The notes beneath the pieces are model-generated. The model searched no databases. It was not told the origin of the DNA and was given only the letters and a program-made list of their open reading frames with translations. Shown piece after piece: positions 11,590 to 23,154 of a stretch of DNA of 64,000 nucleotides. Position 1 is the first letter of the stretch. Each line of letters opens with the position of its first letter. The position numbers and the translations under genes were made by a program. Source of the DNA: Phytophthora sp. 'mugwort' (lineage: Eukaryota > Oomycota > Peronosporomycetes > Peronosporales > Peronosporaceae); NCBI GenBank assembly GCA_033558025.1, contig JAUCEF010000007.1, forward strand, positions 9,610,001-9,674,000, given 5' to 3'.

Positions 11590-12180
11590 AAGATGGCTCT
11601 CACGGACGATCACATCGAGGAGGAGATGCCGCTGGAAGAGTTCATCGGTGGCAAACTTTGACGATTTTTTTTTTTTTGCAAAAAGGATGAATTTGGGAAA
11701 TATAACAATTGCTGCAGATATGCAAGGCGCGTGCTTATTCGAAGCGTTCAAGTTAACTGCGAAGCACACCGGCCGTCCTGACATCTAGACCCAAGAAAAC
11801 ATTGATGATTTCGTGGCTGATGAGTTGCTGAACCACAAATTGGATTTAAGTCAAGGCACATCATGGAAGGTCGTTCTCGGTGTTTCTTCGTCGGCTTCGG
11901 GATGTACGTCACGACTTCAAGTGCCAACCACAACTTCGCTATCGCTGGTCGACGCGGTTCGCGTGTGTTTGATGAAGTCTCGCTTTTCGACGGGTTGTAC
12001 CACTGTGCACCCTACAATCACCAGCTCGTCGGTCACGCCAGCGTACTCATATTTCAAGGAGGTAAGCGCCTCGTGTTCGACCAAGATGAAGTATGCTTCC
12101 ACAGGCAGCGGACTGGATTAACTTCGTGGCATTTATTCGTCCATTATCGTCTTCTTAAAGTAGACGATAGGAGTCGGTAG
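11590..12180 (+). pseudogene. Unidentified transposon-type protein fragment
   Basis: Several overlapping plus-strand frames give one colinear protein only with frameshifts: 'MALTDDHIEEEMPLEEFI' near 11590, then 'KRMNLGNITIAADMQG', then 'NIDDFVADELLNHKL', and from 11863 'SRVFDEVSLFDGLYHCA' and 'YNHQLVGHASVLIF', ending with 'LVFDQDE'. A 'VGHA...' segment followed by 'FDQD' resembles the His and Asp region of papain-like or Ulp1-like cysteine peptidases carried by some transposons. That comparison is weak inference. A T12 run near 11660 sits at one frameshift. I cannot assign a family. Confidence 0.3.
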
Positions 12181-12390
12181 GGATTTCAGCGGGTTTGCCT
12201 TATCGATAATAAATTCTTCCTAGCAAGTAAATGTCGCTGTGCATGATTTAAATACCCATATGCCTGTATAATTCGGTACATGTAGACCAGGGAAACCTCA
12301 ACGATGAGAATATGTTTTCTGCGAACAAACTATAAACCCAGTGTGAAAAATAAAAGAACGCATTTGAGTAGGCATGCTTCATGCATTAGT

Positions 12391-12627
12391 TTATACTCGT
12401 ACACTATACGGAATGACCACTTCAGAGTCATGGGGTTTCATCCTGAGCTTGGTCCTTAGTGTTCTAAACTGATGTTTGTCTAGTGCTTTAGTAAATAAAT
12501 CAGCCACCATTTCTTTGGTATTGCAGTAGTCGACGGTGAAATCATGTCGCTCCACCTTCCCTTGCTCAAAACGGAATCGAACATCGATGTGCTTAGACTT
12601 GCTATGGAATTGAGGGTTGTAGCAGAT
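12391..12627 (-). pseudogene. 3' end of a Copia pol (RNase H tail)
   Basis: The minus-strand frame reads 'NPQFHSKSKHIDVRF' followed by 'VDYCNTKEMVADLFTKAL', the end of the Copia-type RNase H domain and the conserved 'MVADLFTKAL' tail. About 75 residues are recognisable. Homology stops abruptly near 12627, where Gypsy gag begins on the opposite strand. It is a truncated scrap distinct from the Copia element further right. Confidence 0.8.
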
Positions 12628-13170
12628 TTGGAACAGGACGAGGTGTACGACGAGATGGCATCGCACCTGGAAGGGAAGGCGCTCAGGTGGTACGACAACG
12701 TCATGCCGTCGATTACAGACGAGACCAACGAGAACTTGGCGAGACGGCTACGCAGCCGATATGGGAACAGCGCTCGGATCCTGAAGTGGTGGCGAGTCTC
12801 CACGACAGGAAGAATATATGCGGGGTGAGCCCTTTGTCGAGTATGCGGTAGCGCTGCGAGAGATCGTGGCGGACAGGAGCATCGGCGAGGAGAGGCTTGT
12901 CGACACGATCCTGAAAGGCATGAGCAACGCAAGTTCAGCCACACACGTACGAGGACGAGAACCACTAAGATTGGGCGAGGCCGTACCGTAGCAATGAGAC
13001 AACGCGGCTACGGTACGGCCTCGCCCAATCGAGAAGGCCACAGGATCGGACTGAAGGCAGCCATGGCGAAGCAAGACAAGATCCAACCGGGTCAGCGGGG
13101 CAGGTGGGAGCGACAGCACGCGTCTCGGCGCAGTCTCCCCACTGGTACTCGGAGGAAATGAGCACTCAGC
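12628..13170 (+). pseudogene. Gypsy gag relic
   Basis: The frame 'LEGKALRWYDNVMPSI' and 'LARRLRSRYGNSARI' is typical of the Retrotrans_gag domain. A second frame ('GEPFVEYAVALREIVADR', 'ERLVDTILKGMS') continues it after a frameshift near 12785. The homology is interrupted by a perfect hairpin at 12969-13030 and resumes with 'GLKAAMAKQDKIQPG'. Gag would form the particle that packages element RNA; this copy cannot encode it. Confidence 0.75.
12969..13030. repeat. Perfect 24-bp inverted repeat with 14-nt loop
   Basis: Arms at 12969-12992 and 13007-13030 are exact reverse complements. The left arm starts 'gattgggcgaggcc' and the right arm ends 'ggcctcgcccaatc'. The intervening 14 nt do not pair. 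It lies inside the gag relic, where the sequence should be single-copy coding DNA. Confidence 0.95.
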
Positions 13171-15142
13171 GGCAGCAGGAAACGTGAATTGAGGAGCGGG
13201 CGGATTTGCGAATGTGCTCCCAACATAAAAGTCACCGCGTTACGATGTCGACGGGCGATCGATCAGTCCGGTAGGCACGACTGACTGGGGCACAGGAATA
13301 ACCGTGTTCCGCAGAGCTACATACTCGTACCCCTGGGTATACAAACTGGCTCGGAAAGAAAAGCTCGACCAATCAGCAGTCGGAGCATCCATCCATCGAG
13401 CGCGAACCCCGGGCAGCGCAGCTATGCCAGCGACCAACAAGGAAGACGGAGCGGGCAGACGCTCCAAGTCGAAGGACAAAGAGTGCAGAGGGCGCCGCTA
13501 GGGGTGTGTGGCGGGGTCAGCAGATACGGCCCACAGTCATTCCAAACATGACAGCCGCTCATAATCAAGGCGGACAAGCTCACCAACCATCGGAGGTACC
13601 CGGCAGGCAAACCGCAGCAGACAGCAACCACAGCCCGTCCGGAAGACGACCGGGTTTGCTAGGGGTTACTGCTGAAACACTGGACACTTCGCGACGGAGT
13701 GCAGATTGAGGGCCCAATATTTCGCGGGGGCCGGCGCGGAGACCGACAAGAACGGCGACGACGATGCGGAACAGTTGCCAAATGCGGGAAACGTGCAGCG
13801 GCTTAAGGGACTCAACCGTTTTACTCGCAGTATCAGAACGACGGGAGCAAGGGCAGACGCGAAGCAGGGCAAAGCGACGGTTGCGGAAGCAAAGAGAGCG
13901 GCGAAGCTGTCGGCGGACAATCGAAGCAGGCCAAGACGGAAGCAGAGCCAGGGAAGAGGACTTGTTAAAGAGACAGCGGCGCGAGAGCGACGGAGATGCA
14001 GGGACTGGGGATAGCGCACCACGCAACCAGCCTACGGCCACTCGGTACCCGGCGAGAAGGCGTACGCGTGCGCGACGACGTACGTATACAAGGCGGAACT
14101 GCGACGACACCACGGGGACCGTCAACTGGGGATGGCGCGCCACGAAGAAACGACGCTTTGGTTGCGCCAAGCGACGACAAGGCGACGGACGGGAAAGGAC
14201 AACAGGCAGCCGAGGGACAGCCAGGGGATACAGCAGCAGCAGCAACTGTGGCCATTGTGAACTACAGTTGCGCGAAGACAGACGTGCACGGGGACGACGC
14301 ATCGCGCCAAGAACGCAGAGGCATTGCGGTGTACACTGGACGCTTGCCTCGGCGACAGCGTGAGGTGACTGAAGTGATGCGCGGCCGCGGAGGACATGAC
14401 GAAGCAGGCGCTCCGGCGACCGCCAAAGAGGAGCAGTTGATGGCAGTGCTAATAGCGGAGATGCACTGTGAAGGCTACCGCTTTGCCGAGGTGCTACAGG
14501 CACGTACCGCAGACGACGTGGTGCAGCGAGAGAAGGACGAAGAAACGGCGCGTTGGGTTGCACGAGCGGCCAAACGACGAGCACGAACCACCCCCACCGA
14601 CGCACTGCAAAGGCGGCACAAGTGCAGCAACAGGAGCTAGGTGAGCTGGTGACCGTGTAGAACATTGCGGCTGTCACATCAGCGAACGAAGGACGGTCAG
14701 GAGCCATGAGAAGGGAAGTACGGACGAAGGACTTCGCGGGGTTAGCGGTTGACGGAGGCTAAGCGGCTTGAACTACTGTCGGCCGGTAACATGGCAGGCG
14801 AGAGCAGCTATCGATACGGCATTGCGCAGAAACTGATCGAGGCTGCTTCCAGTCTGCGAGCCATTGCCGAGGATGACTGGACCGACAAAAAAAAGGCACG
14901 CCTCTTCGGATATCGAGATGTAGGCGGCGGTATGAAAAGAGGGTGCGGAAGGCACGCGCCAAGATGCGTCGGAAGTACGTGCAGAGAGCAAGCTGCCGCA
15001 GTACGAGACCGAGGCGTTCATGGAGTTGGACGAGCTCCGTCGGGAAGGAAACCGGCAGGCCCGGCCACTCACCCGAGAGGAGGTTGAGGCTGCCGAGTTA
15101 GTGCTCCCTCATGCGACTGCGTCACTGCAAATATGAAACCAG

Positions 15143-15600
15143 ATGAGGACGCAGAAGCAAGCGTACGACTACAACACTGGGAGCTATTACCAAGCACCAG
15201 TGATGGAACCGTTGGACGGGTACACACAGCGAATGCGAGTGGTCAAGTTGCGTGCAGCCCGCGCACAAACTATCGACCTGTTGCCGACGGCTACGGTGGT
15301 GCTATACAACGAGAAGAAGCTGATCAAGATTGACACGGGCACACAATACATGTAGCGGGTCGGGAATGGAGCAGGTACGGCACGAAGCTGGACACGATGG
15401 CTCCTGTAGACTACATGGAGGGGTTCAGCGGTGTGGCAGTTCGGGTACTTGGCGTGTGGAAGTTCCACTTTCTCACGCATTCCCAGCAGCACATGCAAGT
15501 GGACGCATTGTTGGTCGAGAGCGACACACCCGATGTTTCAGTTGGTGAGGAGTGGATGTACGCACAAGGGGTCAAGATCGATGTCCTGGCGAGTGAATGA
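15143..15600 (+). pseudogene. Gypsy aspartic protease relic
   Basis: 'IKIDTGTQYM' at about 15328-15354 contains the DTG active-site triad of retropepsins and is followed directly by a TAG. The same domain resumes in the next frame with 'YGTKLDTMAPVDYMEGF', 'VRVLGVWKFHFLTHS' and 'VDALLVESDTPDVSVGEE', matching the flap and 'LLG-DFL' region of Gypsy proteases in order. The protease would mature the polyprotein; here it is broken by stop and frame change. Confidence 0.75.
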
Positions 15601-16189
15601 AATGGTATGCGGGCGATGAGAAGGTTATCATACCGTTCACGTGGATCGGCACTGCACCGGAAGCAAGGACGACGAAGGTGCGGCTGCTGAAACAAAAAAC
15701 AAAAAAAAAACCAAGGTGGTCACGCATACTATGCGTCACGTGCACATGGCGGTGGAGGCTCCCGACGGTACCATAGGGTTGTTCGTGCCCAAACCCACGA
15801 AAGAGCGACCCTTGCTGATAGCACCCACGAGACTACGGTACGGACAGGACAGCTCACGGTACCAGTTCTTAGTTTGGCCGGGCGCACGACCAAGTTGCTA
15901 ACGAAGGAGACACTGGGCAAGTGGACGCCGACGGGCGGCGAATTGGAAGTCCTGGATGCGTGTGTGTGTGGGGAGGGGGGGGGGCTGGATCGAACGGCGG
16001 TGAAGCGGTGGCTCGCCGACGTTATGAAGGCAAAGAAGGATCCCCTCAGCAACGAGGGCGACCTGTCGATGGGAGCCAGGGACGGCGACACAGCGAGATA
16101 TTGTTAGAGTTGTTGCGAAATTATCCGGCGATGATTGAGCCACGTAAAGGATACCCACCTATGGCGACGTTGGGCGTGGAGCACGAGAT

Positions 16190-17531
16190 ATACACGGGCG
16201 ACGCGGCCCCGATCAAAGTACGGAGAAGACGTCACGTGCACAGTGACCAAGAAGTGATTGATAAGGAGGTGAATCAGATCTGGAGAACACTGGGGGGGGG
16301 GGGTCCCATTGGTCCTCGTCGAGAAAGAAGACGGAACAGTGCGTTTCATGATCGACTACAGGCTGTTGAATTCGGTCACTACGAAAGATATATATCCGTT
16401 ACCACGTATCGATGAAACTCTGGAGGGCATGTACAAGCGCAGCGATTCTCGACCTTGGGTTTAAATGCAGGGTACTGGCAGGTGCCAGTGGCAGCTAAGG
16501 GCCGAGACGAAACGGGATTCATCACCAGGAAGGGGCTGTTCAGATTCGTCCGGATGCTGTTCGGGTTGGCGAACACACCCGGCACGTTCAGCGCATGATG
16601 GACGCATTTTACGAGGGCTAGCGTGGCAGTGCTGTTTGGTCTATCTGGTCGACGTGATAATTTTCACGAAGGGAAGTGTGGCGCGACATGTAGTAGCTTT
16701 GGCGGCTGTACTCGAGCGACTGTCGAAAGCTGGACTGTTGCTGAAGGCGGCGAAGTGTAGCTTCGCTACGACCAAAGTAGAATGCCTGGGGCATAAGTTA
16801 GATTCGGGCGGTATACGACCGATGGAGATTTTGGTAAAGAGTGTTCGCGAGTTCCCGGTACCGAAGGATGAGACGAAGGTAAAACGCTTCGTGAGTTTTG
16901 GCGGGCTTTTATCGGCGCTCCATCGCCGACTTTGGAACCAAGGGCACGCCAATGATGGTGCTGCTGAGGGAGAACTTTAACTGGGAGTGGGGTGATAAAC
17001 AGCAGTTGGCGCTCGAAGCGCTGGAGCGCGAGCTGACAGCGCGACCAATGTTGGTATATCCCAACTTCTCTAAGCCCTTCAAACTAGTCACGGATGCGTC
17101 GGTCGTTGGGTAAGAGCGACGTTAATGCAAGATCAAGGACGGGGGAAACAACCGATTGCGTGACGACGATGGCTAAGTACGGCAACACCAACCTCGAGTG
17201 TGCTGCAGTAGTGTGGGCCGTTAAACTGTTTCTGCCGTATCTATACGGTAGGCAGTTTGAGCTGGTCACGGATCACTCCGCGCTGAGCTGGCTGATGCGC
17301 AGCAAGGACCTGACTGGGCAGCTACACCGATGGGCACTGCAATTACACGAATACAACTTTGACATCACATACCGGCCGGGCTCTACCAACGGGGCGGCAG
17401 ACGCACTGTCCCGAGCCGCGGTCCGGCAGGTGGTCGGCGAGCAGCAAGGCGATGAACAAGTTGAGGCAGTGCCGCAAGCAGAGACAGTTGGGTCGAGGGG
17501 CCAGCTAACGGGCAACGAGACGGCCAGGTGA
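16190..17531 (+). pseudogene. Gypsy reverse transcriptase and RNase H relic
   Basis: Pieces in three frames follow RT order: 'GTVRFMIDYRLLNSV' and 'DIYPLPRIDETLEGM' near 16335-16430, 'LFRFVRMLFGLANTP' near 16530, 'LVYLVDVIIFTKGS' near 16640, and 'ECLGHKLDSGGIRP' near 16790. The catalytic box reads YLVDV, where family members have YLDD or YVDD, so an active-site aspartate is lost. RNase H follows from about 16898 ('KPFKLVTDASVVG') and 17160-17400 ('LECAAVVWAVKLFLPYL', 'LVTDHSALSWLM', 'YRPGSTNGAADALSR'). A G12 run at 16292-16303 coincides with a frame break. Confidence 0.85.
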
Positions 17532-17619
17532 AGACGCTGCAGCGAACAGGAAGAAGCGGACCTCGGGAGATCGTGACGGACGGAGGCATGGTGTACGCAC
17601 TCACAACAGAAGGAGAACG

Positions 17620-18660
17620 GTGTGTGGTGCTACCAGTCGTGCTGCGGCACAAGTGCGGAGAGAGGCGCACGATTCGATATTCGCCTGCCATCTCCGGATC
17701 CCGCAGACGTACGCGCGTATCGCGACGGTGTACTGGTGGCCTGACATGCATGCTACTGTGAGACAATGGGTGAGAAGTTGTCGAGACTGCGGAACGAGGA
17801 AAGCACGACCGCTCGAAGTAACTCCGCCACTTCGGCCATTAGGGACTGGGGAGTGTGGGTGATCGGTGGGCCTTGGATGGCACTGGTCCACTGCCAGCAA
17901 CAGACGAGATAACAGATGTGTCATCGCAGCAGTGGAGTATGCGACGAGGTACAGCGTAGCAATTGCGGTGCCGACCCAACGGCAAACGACATAGCAAGGT
18001 TCGTGATGAAACGCATCGTGTTGACGTACGGGCCACTATGAGAACTGATAATGGACGGAGCACCGGAGCTCAACGGACGAGTGATTGAGGAGCTAGTTGG
18101 ATTATTACAAGCAAGGCAAGTCACGCCTGTTCCTTACCGACCCGCCCTGCTTGGACTTGTCGAGCGCTTCCACCGGACGTGGAAGGGCACGGTGAGTATG
18201 TATGTGAACGAGAGCCACCCGGACTGGGACGACTGGTTGCCGTGCTCGGTATACGCGTACAACGGTGCGAGGCACCCCACGACGAGGTATTTGCCCAATG
18301 AACTTCTGGTGGGGCGTCGGCTAAGCGCTCCGAACGAGCTGCTGAGGGATAGTGGAGTCATGCAGGTCAGACTACCATAGGAAGCTGGAGAAGCACATGG
18401 CTCAGACAACGGCGATCCCTCAGCGAGCGACAACACGAGACCAGGGACGACGAGTGCGGTATTATAATCGTTGCGTGAGGAGCACAACGCATTTTCAAAG
18501 TGAAGGGCTTGGTGTGGATACTGCGGCCTTCGCGTGGCAGGGGCATCATGAGGCTGGTTCACCAGTGGGTTGGCCCAGCAAGGATCGAGGAAGACATGGG
18601 ATACGATAACGGGTGCGTAACACGCCTGGACGATGGGGATTCGCTAATGGCTCACAGCAG
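17620..18660 (+). pseudogene. Gypsy integrase relic with chromodomain-like tail
   Basis: The H2C2 zinc region is visible as 'EAHDSIFACHLRIPQTYA' (the second His retained) and 'RSCRDCGTRKA'. The core follows around 17880-18380 and ends with 'HPDWDDWLPCSVYAYNGA' and 'RYLPNELLVGRRL'. 'VERFHRTWKG' carries the region of the third catalytic residue. The tail 'LVHQWVGPARI' and 'TRLDDGDSLMAH' (18556-18655) matches the C-terminal chromo/SH3-like segment of Gypsy integrases. Stops and frameshifts occur near 17862, 18030 and 18380. Confidence 0.82.
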
Positions 18661-21339
18661 CAGTGATAAAGGAACCGAGCAGGTGTCCCGATACGGTACG
18701 TGGTATTCGGGATGCATACCAGCCGCGTCACGGACGCAACGGTGTGCTCTGGTCACCAGCACGGGACCAGACCAATCAGTTTGACGGCCTCACAGTGGGA
18801 CCGCGAGAAGACGGTCGTATAGTGGTGATGACCTGAGGTCGACGGTCATCTTCGGCACGCACGATGCGGGGCGAGATGACGTGTCCCGTTAACTCAGACT
18901 GCGCAGCGCTCGCGGAGAGGCGACGCTGAGGACGGTTGTGCTCGAGGGCATTCTTCAAGGCGAATCTGGGAAGGGTGTCTTGACTTTATTTTCTGTTATA
19001 CTTACACTTTGTCTATACTTCTACCGTCCCCCTCCACTCCTTCCGCCAACAGCCCAAGACTATCCGACCCCTCGGCAGAGGCAGCTCGCGACACCGGATG
19101 ATATGAACTGCGGTACGCGGTGGAGTACAGGACGGCGGCAAACGTTCCACCGAAACGGAGATGGCTGGGCATTGCAAAGTACGAGGGTTTGCTAGACACC
19201 GGCAAGCGCGAGGGCGAGCTTGGAGAGGATGGTGAGTAGGCGTGGGCTACGTCACGCGGACAATCGCGGGTCCGCCTCGACCGAGTGGCAGAGGAGCGCC
19301 GTTGAAGCTCGAGGTGATGGCGGCTGGTGAGCCGCCAGTGCGAACAGGCGGCTGACGTTGAAAGGCCATGGAGAAGGATCTCAGGCGGGACGACGCGCAG
19401 GCGAGGCATACGAGCGGGCAGAGGATCAAGCGGGGCGACATTGGCGAAGCAAGCGGACGGCTGAGTAGGCGGGCAGGAGCAAGATCCAAAGCCCGAGGAG
19501 TCGCTTAAGAACGGCAGTAGGCGGAGTAGGTAGGCGACGGAGACTGCAGCTAGGACAGTGCTAGGTTGGCGACCATTCACCTCGCCTCTCAGTCGTCCGT
19601 CATTCGGACGGGCCAAGGACGAATCAAGTGACTACCGCAGCAAAACGACTAAGTTGAGGGGTAAGCTATAGGACGGGAATAACTAGGCTACTGAGGCCGG
19701 TTATGCAGACGGAGGGCACGGGAGGTGGTTTGAGGCCACCATGGACAAGGGGACCACGTGGGTCCTCCTGGCCGTGTGTCGTGTGAGGTCTAAGTGGTTA
19801 GCACGATGACGACCTCCATGAAGATGTACAGAGCTCCAGGAGATCGCACTGCAGGCAACGGTCCAATACGAGGAGGAGGAGGTGGAAGGCGTCCACGACG
19901 CGTGGCTATCGCAACCAGTGGCGGAGGAAGTAGACGAGACAATATCGCAAGCACCGGCGGTGGCGAGCAGCACCGTGGAAGAAGCACTCACCTCAGAACG
20001 TAAGTACGGAGGCGGAGGTTGAAGACGTACCGGCTAGCACGAGCGTCTCTAGTCGTGGATCAGAACAGCAAGCACGAGGACTAGAAGCGACTCGGTCACC
20101 GCGACGCGTTATCAGGGCGCCGAAGGCACGAAGCGCAGGGAGTGACCAGGAAGCAAGTGGACCCGAGGGAGGCCAACGAGACGGGGGCGCGACACGCACC
20201 ATCTCGGTGGGTCAAACGGGCAACGCCGCGACGGTCGGAATTGACGTAACGACCACGACGGATGCAAGGAATAATCCGCGACCGGCTACGACAGCAAGAG
20301 CTACGACAGGACGACGAAGAGGAAGGCCACGACCCCAAAAGGGGCAGTCTACCGGAGCTGAATCGGCCGTGGAGGAGGTCAAAGCCGAGCAACGACGCCT
20401 CGACACTAAGAAGGCGGCAAGGGAAGCACGGGCAGCGCGATGGGTGGCTCTTCCTGACGAGTCAAGGCAGACAACAGCAACGGAAGCTCGCGCAGACGCT
20501 GATCGCGGAGTACTCGGCGGCGAAGCACCCGAGGGGATAAGCACGGAGCGCCAGGAAACACAGCGCACAATGGCGGCGGAAGCACTGCCGACCAAGGGTA
20601 TCATACCGAGCAACAGGAGGAGGTACAAGTAATCGCGTGGGTACAAGCACTGCGGGGGAGCGGAAGGCCTCGGAAACAAGCGGCGACACCAAACCGGGTA
20701 CAGGAAGCGGCATAATGCCCGATTATCGAGCTCGGACGGTGCACGATGACTTAGATACTTTGCGGTGAGCAAGCTTACAGACGTACCGAGCGTTGCGGCT
20801 GCCGATAACGCTCACACCGGTGCCGTCTCCGGTCAAGTAAGCGCCCTGCTACCTGAGCAGCTGCGTGGACGCGCCGACGCCTGGTCTGTCATGCAACCCA
20901 CGGGCCTGGTGGGGATTCATCCACAGTGACGCCCTCGGCGACTTCAATACAATCCGCTCGCCCAACAGTTCTGAACGTTTGGGGAGAGGGTGCGGGAGCA
21001 CAGTGCAGACGAGGTCGTCGACGCTGTGTTCCGACGACATGAAAACCTTCAAGATCGGGAACCTACAATTTTCCTGCGGTGTCCGAAGTGGCTGCGACTC
21101 TCATTGGAGAAGGCAACCTGAATAAGAACTGGAAGCCTTCTTCTCTACAAAAACATTCAGCTCTTGCGTCTGTTCGAAAGGAATGCTATGTATAATCCTC
21201 TCCAATACCCATTGCTACTGCCGCTTTAAAGGTGCGGTGGACTTAAATGAATACAAACGAAGGCGATGCCGTGCGTAAAGTCAAACACGAAATGTCGCTA
21301 CGGGAACATGTTGCGTAGCGGCTATATCAGAAGGTGGAC
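18661..21339. other. Unassigned repeat-like DNA downstream of the Gypsy integrase
   Basis: The first 2 kb are GC-rich with Arg/Gly/Ala-rich frames on both strands and many stops, perhaps a further decayed Gypsy gag/linker segment. For example 'RLDTKKAAREARAARWVA' near 20400 loosely resembles 'EETARWVARAAKRRA' near 14550. I could not establish an LTR. From 20780 to 21340 I see nothing recognisable. Confidence 0.4.
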
Positions 21340-22960
21340 GGCAAGGCCGCTATCCACCAAGGAGTACGACTATTCCAGCAGTATTGTGTGGATCAGCAGA
21401 CCGAGTATGAGCAAGGACAACTACACTAGGTATCCACCCACCAGACCGAAAAATGCGCTAACCAATATCGCGGGCTCGAGGACGCACTTCTTGATGAAGC
21501 TACCGCCACAGTGTCCGAAGGTGAGGGATTACTCTCCGAGACGACCGAGCTCCCGGGGATTTGGTTCATCTTTATCGAGGACGTACACGCGACCGACACC
21601 TTCTGAACCAAGTAGGTAAACTGGTTATCCTTCCATCGTTGGATTCAGGGGGTCCACATCAGATGTACAAGGCGTACCAAGCCTCTATAGGCATTGCAGT
21701 AAACCAGACGCCTCGTGACGCTGACTTGCAATCCGACGTGGGAAAAAATCGATTAAAAAGATACCCGCTGCAAACCGAAGCGATTCAAGATCGATCTGAC
21801 ATTGCTGCAAGTGTGTGGCAGCAAAGCTGGATCGCTCTTGCCGGACTTGAGTGAGGGCGTTCTCGGCCCCGTTCCTGCTCGGATTTACGTCGTCGAATTC
21901 CAAAAGCGGGGCTTTCGCATGCCCACATCCTAAACATCCTGTTGGGCGACGACAAGCCGCGCATTCGAGAGATTATTGACAAGTTAGTGTTTTGCGGGGC
22001 TGCCTGAAGCAAACCCAGCGCTTTTCGGAACGGTAACGACATGCATGATACATGGTCCATGTGGTGCAGCGAATCCGACGTCCCCTGTATAAAGGGTGGA
22101 AAGTGTACGAAAGGGTATCCCAAGCCGTTAGTGAAGGTTATTCGGGCAAACCAAGATGACTACCCAATGTACAGACGACGGCGTCGCCCGGGCGGAGTTC
22201 TTAAATTCAAAAGGAAAGAGTACGATAAAGAAACAGTGAATCAGTGGGTAGTGCCATATATTTCGCATAAGTACAACTGCCACACTAACGTTGAAGTGTG
22301 CACGGTGGTCAAATATTTGTACAAGTACGTTTGCAAGGGATCCTAGAAGGCGATTATAACTGTGGAATCCATTCGCCGGTAAGGAAATAGCGCACAGGAG
22401 GAGCAGATCGAGATCCTTCGTTCTTAAACGCGAGGTACATCTCTCCAATGAAAGCTGTATGCGGCTTTTTGATTACTCAGTCCAGGGAAAACCCGTGCTA
22501 TTGTCCAACTTGCGGTGCACTTGGAAGCCAAGCAAGTGATCACGTTCCGTCCGAGCGACAACCCCGACGGAGTGCTTACTCGTGGTAGACGCACTATGCT
22601 TACCTCGTTTTTATAATTATGCGTAAGTGAAGCACCCGAGGACCAAGTGGCGAAGACAATCGTGTACCCGAACGTGCGCTGTTGTTTCGCTGGGACGCCA
22701 AAAGAAAGCGATGGGTGCGCCATAAAAAAATACCAAGCAGCCATCAGACGGATGATCCATGTTTCGCCGAGGGATATAGAGCGGTTCTACTGCGTGTGCT
22801 GTTATGTCATCGTAGGACCCATGCTCCTTTGCGGATATACGTAAGGTGGACTCAACCGTTTGCGAAACGTACTCGAAGCTGCCTTACAACAGGGATATCT
22901 CAACAACGACGCGGAATAAGATATCTGCATGAATGCAGCCGCCGCATTTGAGATGTCATA
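21340..22960 (+). mobile_element. Decayed Helitron (helitron-like N-terminal/Rep region)
   Basis: The plus strand encodes in several frames the order of a Helitron replication protein: 'RLFQQYCVDQQTEYEQGQL' near 21380, 'VTLTCNPTWEKID' near 21715, 'GPVPARIYVVEFQKRGF' near 21870, 'CIKGGKCTKGYPKPLVK' and 'YNCHTNVEVCTVVKYLYK' (22080-22330), then 'VAKTIVYPNVRC' and 'RMIHVSPRDIERFYC' near 22650-22800. Helitrons encode a Rep endonuclease fused to a PIF1-family helicase; the helicase motifs are not visible here, so this copy is truncated as well as shifted. No terminal hairpin/CTRR end was identified. Confidence 0.8.
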
Positions 22961-23154
22961 CCAACTCCGCTAATTATACGCGACCCTGTGAGTCTACGCT
23001 CAGGAAGCGTACGTCCGGGGCTATGGGACGATTGATACACTGTACTCTCGAGAGACTTATTGCAATGGGTGTGCTCTTGATGGATCGCCCATGACCAGTT
23101 GGTGTGGCCACACAATATAGGACGCCCACACACTAGGTAAAACACACTACTAAA

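Larger units (their letters stand above)
12628..18660 (+). mobile_element. Degenerate Ty3/Gypsy retrotransposon (gag to integrase), LTRs not found
   Basis: A plus-strand colinear series of Gypsy domains spans about 6 kb: gag (12628-13170), a charged linker (13500-14640), aspartic protease (15143-15600), reverse transcriptase and RNase H (16190-17531), zinc-binding integrase (17620-17862), integrase core (18051-18360) and a C-terminal chromodomain-like segment ('LVHQWVGPARI', near 18556). Every domain carries stops or frameshifts. The 5' side is truncated at the Copia scrap and I could not find an LTR on either side. The order PR-RT-RH-IN fits Ty3/Gypsy. Confidence 0.88.

Noticed and set aside
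13580..14707. Long minus-strand open frame of about 375 codons in the Gypsy linker
   Set aside because: Ser/Arg/Leu-rich composition is typical of antisense to GC-rich coding. The plus strand carries the Gypsy order on both sides, and no family motif is present.
18940..19100. Pyrimidine-rich segment considered as a Gypsy 3' LTR boundary
   Set aside because: No second copy was found upstream of the element, so an LTR cannot be supported.
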